Assembly (NCBI RefSeq): GCF_046097105.1
Contig: NZ_CP175562.1
Location: forward strand, 2,232,001 to 2,296,000
DNA from: Natroniella sp046097105
GTDB lineage: Bacteria > Bacillota > Halanaerobiia > Halobacteroidales > Halobacteroidaceae
Length of the DNA stretch: 64,000 nucleotides
Reading direction: 5' to 3'
In this document: piece by piece, positions 60,541 through 64,000 of the stretch
Layout: every line of letters starts with the position of its first letter
Numbering within the stretch: position 1 is the stretch's first letter
Position numbers and translations under genes: made by a program
The notes under the pieces: model-generated
What the model saw: only the letters and a program-made list of their open reading frames with translations
Told to the model about the DNA's origin: nothing
Database searches by the model: none

Positions 60541-60969
60541 ATGTTTGGAAGTAAAAAGAAAAAAAAGAAGAAGAGTAAAAAGACTAAAGACGTAGGAACT
60601 GTAATAAGTGCTGGTACAAAGATTCAAGGAGAGATTAAGGTTGATGAATCAATTAGGATTGATGGAGAAATAGAGGGCAAGTTAGAAGCTGAAGGCGATA
60701 TTTTTATTGGGAAGCAAGGTAAGCTAAGAGCAGATGTTAAAGGTGCTGATATAATGATTGCTGGAGAGGTAGAAGGAGATGTTATAGCAGACGGAAAATT
60801 AGAAATTGTTACTACTGGAAAGTTGATTGGAGATATTTCTATTTCAAATTTAATTATTCATGATGGAGCTATATTTAAAGGGAATAGTACATCTAAGATG
60901 GCTGAAAGTAAAGAACAGAAGGATACAAAAGCTGATAATAGTAAAAAAAAAAGAACTAAGTCAGCTTAA
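60541..60969 (+). CDS. bactofilin (polymer-forming cytoskeletal protein)
   Basis: The 142-residue protein has a lysine-rich N-terminus, then the bactofilin beta-helix core (GTKIQGEIKVDESIRIDGEIEG...ISNLIIHDGAIFKG, about residues 22-120) and a disordered lysine/alanine tail. Bactofilins scaffold wall enzymes, and an M23 peptidase is encoded immediately upstream, a known pairing in curved and rod-shaped bacteria. The 3' end carries an A10 run (60943-60952) and overlaps the next reading frame in the +1 frame. Confidence 0.93.
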   Translation: MFGSKKKKKKKSKKTKDVGTVISAGTKIQGEIKVDESIRIDGEIEGKLEAEGDIFIGKQGKLRADVKGADIMIAGEVEGDVIADGKLEIVTTGKLIGDISISNLIIHDGAIFKGNSTSKMAESKEQKDTKADNSKKKRTKSA

Positions 60970-61390
60970 AGTTAGAGAAATTAATGATGATAAGGTTTTA
61001 AAACAAGCTTTAAAGCTAAGACAAGAAGTCTTTATCAAAGAACAAAAGGTACCATCAGATCTAGAATTTGATGGTAAGGATAAAGAAGCAGCTCAATTTG
61101 TAGCTCAGTTAGCTGGCAAAGTAGTAGGAACTTGTAGATTGTTTGTAAAAGATAAAGCTGGAAAATTAGAAAGAATGGCTGTGATAAAAGGATCTCGAAG
61201 AAAAGGAGTAGGTTCTGCTCTATTAAATGAGGTTGTTAAAGTGGCTAAGAAAAGAAATTTATCCCAACTTACTATTCACGCTCAATTACAAGTTAAAGAT
61301 TTTTATCTAAACCATGGCTTTGAAGTTATATCTGATCAAGTATTTGTTGAAGCAGGAATTAAGCATGTTAAAATGAATATGAAATTATAA
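60860..61390 (+). CDS. GNAT acetyltransferase with unclear start, overlapping the bactofilin end
   Basis: From about residue 37 of this frame (KVREINDDKVLKQALKLRQEVFIKEQ) the protein is a complete GNAT domain with the acetyl-CoA loop RRKGVGSALL and a C-terminal H-VKMNMKL end. The only upstream ATGs (60860, 60863) have no ribosome-binding site and add 36 unrelated residues read from the bactofilin gene in a different frame. No ATG, GTG or TTG lies near the GNAT start. The A10 run at 60943-60952 precedes it. Either slippage fuses it to bactofilin, or a rare start is used, or the sequence has an error. The stop is at 61388-61390. Confidence 0.7.
   Translation: MMELYLKGIVHLRWLKVKNRRIQKLIIVKKKELSQLKVREINDDKVLKQALKLRQEVFIKEQKVPSDLEFDGKDKEAAQFVAQLAGKVVGTCRLFVKDKAGKLERMAVIKGSRRKGVGSALLNEVVKVAKKRNLSQLTIHAQLQVKDFYLNHGFEVISDQVFVEAGIKHVKMNMKL
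60943..60952 (+). repeat. A10 homopolymer at the bactofilin/GNAT junction
   Basis: Ten adenines in the 3' end of the bactofilin gene. Loss of one A would join the bactofilin frame to the GNAT frame (+1 relative). Runs of this length are known sites of transcriptional slippage and of sequencing error. Confidence 0.7.
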
Positions 61391-61430
61391 AAATAAGGCT
61401 TTAATCTTTTAAAAGATTAAAGCCTTATTT
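61391..61430. terminator. bidirectional terminator between GNAT gene and yyaC
   Basis: A 40-base perfect palindrome forms a stem of up to 20 bp with centre at 61410/61411, A/T-rich at both ends (AAATAAG...CTTATTT). It serves two convergent genes. Confidence 0.85.
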
Positions 61431-62141
61431 TATTTGTTGGGAGATCTTTCTTACACCCTGAATTAGGGAATAAGAGATTATTTTGGCCATTTTAACCACT
61501 AAACTTAGTCGAGTACTCTGTAAAACAAAGTATTCCATATACCCTGAAACGTTGACTAGACCTGTTATATGCATATTACCAACCTCAGGCAAGTCTTTAT
61601 CAACGCCTGAACCAGGTTTTAGTGGTCCTTCATTGACACAAATTGAACCGACACTAGTACTCTTTCCTAACCCAGCATCAATAGCAATGATAAAGGAATT
61701 GGGGTATTTTTGATTAATAGATTCTAATTTGTCATTTAAATTAGTGGCATGGATTGGTGAGTTTAAAGTACCAAAGATTCTAATGTTATTATTTAATTTA
61801 AAGTTAGATAATTTTGAACCGGTTAAAGGTCCTAAGGAATCTCCAGTTGAGCGGTCAGTTCCAATACAAATTATTGCTAATTTTTGTTTGAGGGGGTTAT
61901 AAATTTGTTCTAATTTGCTATTGATTATTTTTTTAAGGTTCGTCATTGCTAGAGGATCATCAATATGTACTCGATTACGACTTAATAACTCTTGACGATT
62001 AAAACTAGTTGATTTAGTTGAAGATATATTTTGATAACTTGAGTAACAGTTTTGGCAAAATAATTTTTTATGAGCAATTAATTTGGGACTATCTAACATC
62101 TTACCACAATAATAGCAAGCTGTTTTTCTATTATTTTTCAT
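61425..62141 (-). CDS. yyaC: YyaC-type spore protease-like protein (DUF1256) with N-terminal zinc finger
   Basis: The 238-residue protein ends in the YyaC/Gpr-like core: ICIGTDRSTGDSLGPLTGSKL, IIAIDAGLGKSTSVGSI and GNMHITGLVN. Family members occur in spore formers and resemble the germination protease. The N-terminus has CYYC (Cys9, Cys12) and CQNC (Cys29, Cys32), a zinc-finger extension. It is one of two genes in the right arm transcribed against replication. The 62142-62311 spacer is AT-rich with no confident sporulation-sigma promoter. Confidence 0.85.
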   Translation of the reverse strand: MKNNRKTACYYCGKMLDSPKLIAHKKLFCQNCYSSYQNISSTKSTSFNRQELLSRNRVHIDDPLAMTNLKKIINSKLEQIYNPLKQKLAIICIGTDRSTGDSLGPLTGSKLSNFKLNNNIRIFGTLNSPIHATNLNDKLESINQKYPNSFIIAIDAGLGKSTSVGSICVNEGPLKPGSGVDKDLPEVGNMHITGLVNVSGYMEYFVLQSTRLSLVVKMAKIISYSLIQGVRKISQQIK

Positions 62142-62332
62142 TGATTTCCCCCCTGCTTAATCTAGATTATACGTTTAGTGAAGCCGAATCATTAATGATA
62201 TTTTTATGATTAATTATAGTCTGCCCTTTACTTATTCTTACTGTATGTAATTAGCTTCTTAATTAAACTGTAAATTATTACCTTGATTTATTAAAGTTAA
62301 GAATAATATAGATGTGTAGAGGGGGGATTATT

Positions 62333-63358
62333 TTGAAATTGGGAGTAACTATGAAAATAATAGTAACTTATATTGGAGCAGTGATAGGAGCTGGTTTTGC
62401 TTCGGGCCAAGAGATATTCCAGTTCTTTATTATCTATAGAAATAATGGTTTATTAGGGATAATCTTAGCAGGAGTGATCTTTAGTGTGTTAGGTGTCAAC
62501 ATTGTTTATATTGGAAAAAACTTAGGTGTAACTAATTATCGACAGTTATTTTATAGGCTTGCTGGTAATAGACTAGGGTTTGTAGCAGATCTCTTTTTTA
62601 CTTTGTTTTTATTAGGTAGTTTAGTTGTTATGTTATCTGGAAGCAAGGAGATAGTAGCTTTTTTATTTAATGTTAACTCTAGTGTAGGATTATTAATTTC
62701 TATGATAATAGTAGTACTGGCTAATTATTATGGCTTAGAAGGAATTATGAAATTAAATTTATTATTAATTCCCTTTTTAATAGTTGTTACTTTGGTTGTG
62801 ATTAACGGCTTGATAACTGGCTTTGAAATTAATTTAACCACATTTGATCTTAAATTAGAGTGGATATTTTCTTCTTTTGTTTACAGTGGATATAACCTGA
62901 TTTTAGGATTAACGGTTTTACTTCCTTTGGCTGCTAAAACAGGGAAAAAGGAGTTAACTATCGGGGTTGTAGCTGGAGGTTTAATATTAGGATTTTTAGC
63001 TTTTTTGATCGGCTATGTATTGAACCAATTTTACCCTCAAATATCAAGTGCTGAAATTCCAATGTTAGAAATAATTTCAGAATATAGGCAGGATTTATAT
63101 TATATTTATGCAATTACACTATGGCTAGCAATGTTAACAACTGCCAGCTGTAACTTATATGGCCTGTCAGATAGGATTGACTTAACGGTTAAATTGACTA
63201 GGCAGAAGATTTTAATTATAATTATGGTATTGATTGGCCCGATTAGTAATCTTTCTTTTGCCAGATTGATTGAATGGATTTATCCACAATTGGGGAAAGC
63301 TAGCTTAGGTTTATTATCATTGTTAATTATAAATTATTTATATCGCGGTAAACTTTAA
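62333..63358 (+). CDS. YkvI-family membrane transporter
   Basis: About 341 residues with ten or so hydrophobic segments and the family start IVTYIGAVIGAGFASGQEI, as in YkvI (APC-superfamily type). Substrate is unknown. I place the start at TTG 62333, since a GGGGGG site lies about 6 bases upstream; the longer frame begins with ATG at 62312 and an ATG at 62351 is also possible. A truncated MscS gene follows 82 bases later. Confidence 0.82.
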   Translation: MKLGVTMKIIVTYIGAVIGAGFASGQEIFQFFIIYRNNGLLGIILAGVIFSVLGVNIVYIGKNLGVTNYRQLFYRLAGNRLGFVADLFFTLFLLGSLVVMLSGSKEIVAFLFNVNSSVGLLISMIIVVLANYYGLEGIMKLNLLLIPFLIVVTLVVINGLITGFEINLTTFDLKLEWIFSSFVYSGYNLILGLTVLLPLAAKTGKKELTIGVVAGGLILGFLAFLIGYVLNQFYPQISSAEIPMLEIISEYRQDLYYIYAITLWLAMLTTASCNLYGLSDRIDLTVKLTRQKILIIIMVLIGPISNLSFARLIEWIYPQLGKASLGLLSLLIINYLYRGKL

Positions 63359-63440
63359 TAAAAAATAAATTGTTTACGGCAACATATTTATGTTTAAACC
63401 TGTTTAAATGATCTTAGAATTGGAATATAGGAGGAAGATA

Positions 63441-64000
63441 ATGGATAGATTAAATAATGTTTTAGATCGGATTTTCAGATTGATTACAGTTGAGCTATTA
63501 TCAGCTAGATTATTACAACAGATTGGACTAGCTTTTTTACAGTTAGCTGCAATTTTAGTTACTACTAAATTACTGTTAAGGTTTGGAGACTTTTTAATCG
63601 AAAGGTTGTTTGACGAAAGAGAAGAATACGAAAAATATACTAAACAGAGAAATAAAACCTTGAATTTTGTTCTGAAAAGTGGTTTAAGATATTCCATTTA
63701 TTTTATCGGAGGAACGATGGCTTTAGATGTATTAGGGGTTCCTACAAGTTCCATTTTAGCAGGGGCTGGAGTAGTTGGTTTGGCTTTAGGTTTTGGTGCT
63801 CAGAACTTAGTTAAAGATATAATTACAGGTTTTTTTATTCTTTTTGAAAAGCAATTTGTAGTTGGGGATTATGTACAGATTGCTGAAGTAGAAGGGGTTG
63901 TAAGAGAGATAGGCTTAAGAGTGACTAAGGTTAAGAACTTTGATGGTGATTTACATATTATTCCTAATAGTAATATTGAACAGGTAACTAATTTTAGTAC
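63441..64000 (+). CDS. mscS: MscS-type mechanosensitive channel, N-terminal part (cut by window edge)
   Basis: A plus-strand frame starts at ATG 63441 behind TAGGAGGAAG and runs open to the window end (about 186 residues). It has transmembrane segments (residues about 22-45 and 75-95). The pore-lining helix contains SSILAGAGVVGLALGFGAQNLVKD, then the beta domain VGDYVQIAEVEGVVREIGLR and IPNSNIEQVTN. It protects against osmotic down-shock, apt for a halophile. The frame on the other strand at 63404-63697 is a shadow. Confidence 0.93.
   Translation, partial: MDRLNNVLDRIFRLITVELLSARLLQQIGLAFLQLAAILVTTKLLLRFGDFLIERLFDEREEYEKYTKQRNKTLNFVLKSGLRYSIYFIGGTMALDVLGVPTSSILAGAGVVGLALGFGAQNLVKDIITGFFILFEKQFVVGDYVQIAEVEGVVREIGLRVTKVKNFDGDLHIIPNSNIEQVTNFS

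Noticed and set aside
63404..63697. Minus-strand frame of 97 codons near the right edge
   Set aside because: It is the shadow of the plus-strand MscS gene, which has a ribosome-binding site and clear channel motifs.

Overview
The window looks like the origin-proximal chromosome of a low-GC, anaerobic, probably spore-forming Firmicute-grade bacterium. The gene content fits the Halanaerobiales (Halobacteroidaceae-like), but the species call is an inference. Reasons are the Bacillus-like order around dnaA, a four-subunit pyruvate:ferredoxin oxidoreductase, the full [FeFe]-hydrogenase maturation set, an abrB gene with Spo0A-type boxes, a YyaC spore protein gene, and T-box and purine-riboswitch leaders. 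Almost every gene points away from an origin at about 42.4-44.4 kb: genes to its left lie on the minus strand and genes to its right on the plus strand. The exceptions are abrB and yyaC.

Left arm, read outward from the origin on the minus strand: dnaA, the oriC box cluster, dnaN, S4-domain yaaA, recF, a DciA-like gene, remB, gyrB, gyrA. Next come two tandem rRNA units. The first (rrnB) is 16S-tRNA-Ile-tRNA-Ala-23S followed by tRNA-Asn, with no 5S. The second (rrnA) is 16S-23S-5S. Then follow sppA, a serine-biosynthesis operon behind a serine T-box (class V aminotransferase, serA), serS, two identical tRNA-Ser(UGA)/tRNA-Ser(GCU) pairs, tRNA-Arg(ACG), tadA, tRNA-Ser(GGA), the large SRP RNA, dnaX, ebfC, recR and yaaL. 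After those are porCDAB and guaB behind a guanine riboswitch. A tmk-yaaR-holB-ricT-yabA-trmN6-yazA-rsmI operon follows, facing a tail-to-tail abrB. The edge holds nurA and a truncated herA-like gene.

Right arm on the plus strand: rnpA-yidD-yidC-jag with no rpmH in front, then mnmE, two consecutive mnmG paralogues and rsmG, then a parB/noc-type gene with a parS-like palindrome on its stop codon. After that come hydG, hydE, hydF and a cysteine-desulfurase-like gene, a DUF554 membrane protein, an M23 peptidase with a bactofilin, a GNAT acetyltransferase overlapping the bactofilin end, yyaC on the minus strand, a YkvI-type transporter, and a truncated MscS channel gene.

The most interesting points are: HydE carrying an N-terminal DUF3343-like putative sulfur/selenium-carrier domain next to a cysteine-desulfurase-like gene; tandem mnmG paralogues; a bactofilin/acetyltransferase junction at an A10 run where the second gene has no good start; a textbook DnaA-trio unwinding element; an rRNA unit in which tRNA-Asn stands where 5S would be; the missing rpmH; a serine-centred gene island; and an unexplained structured spacer upstream of tmk. 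All statements come from reading the sequence; no searches or folding programs were run.
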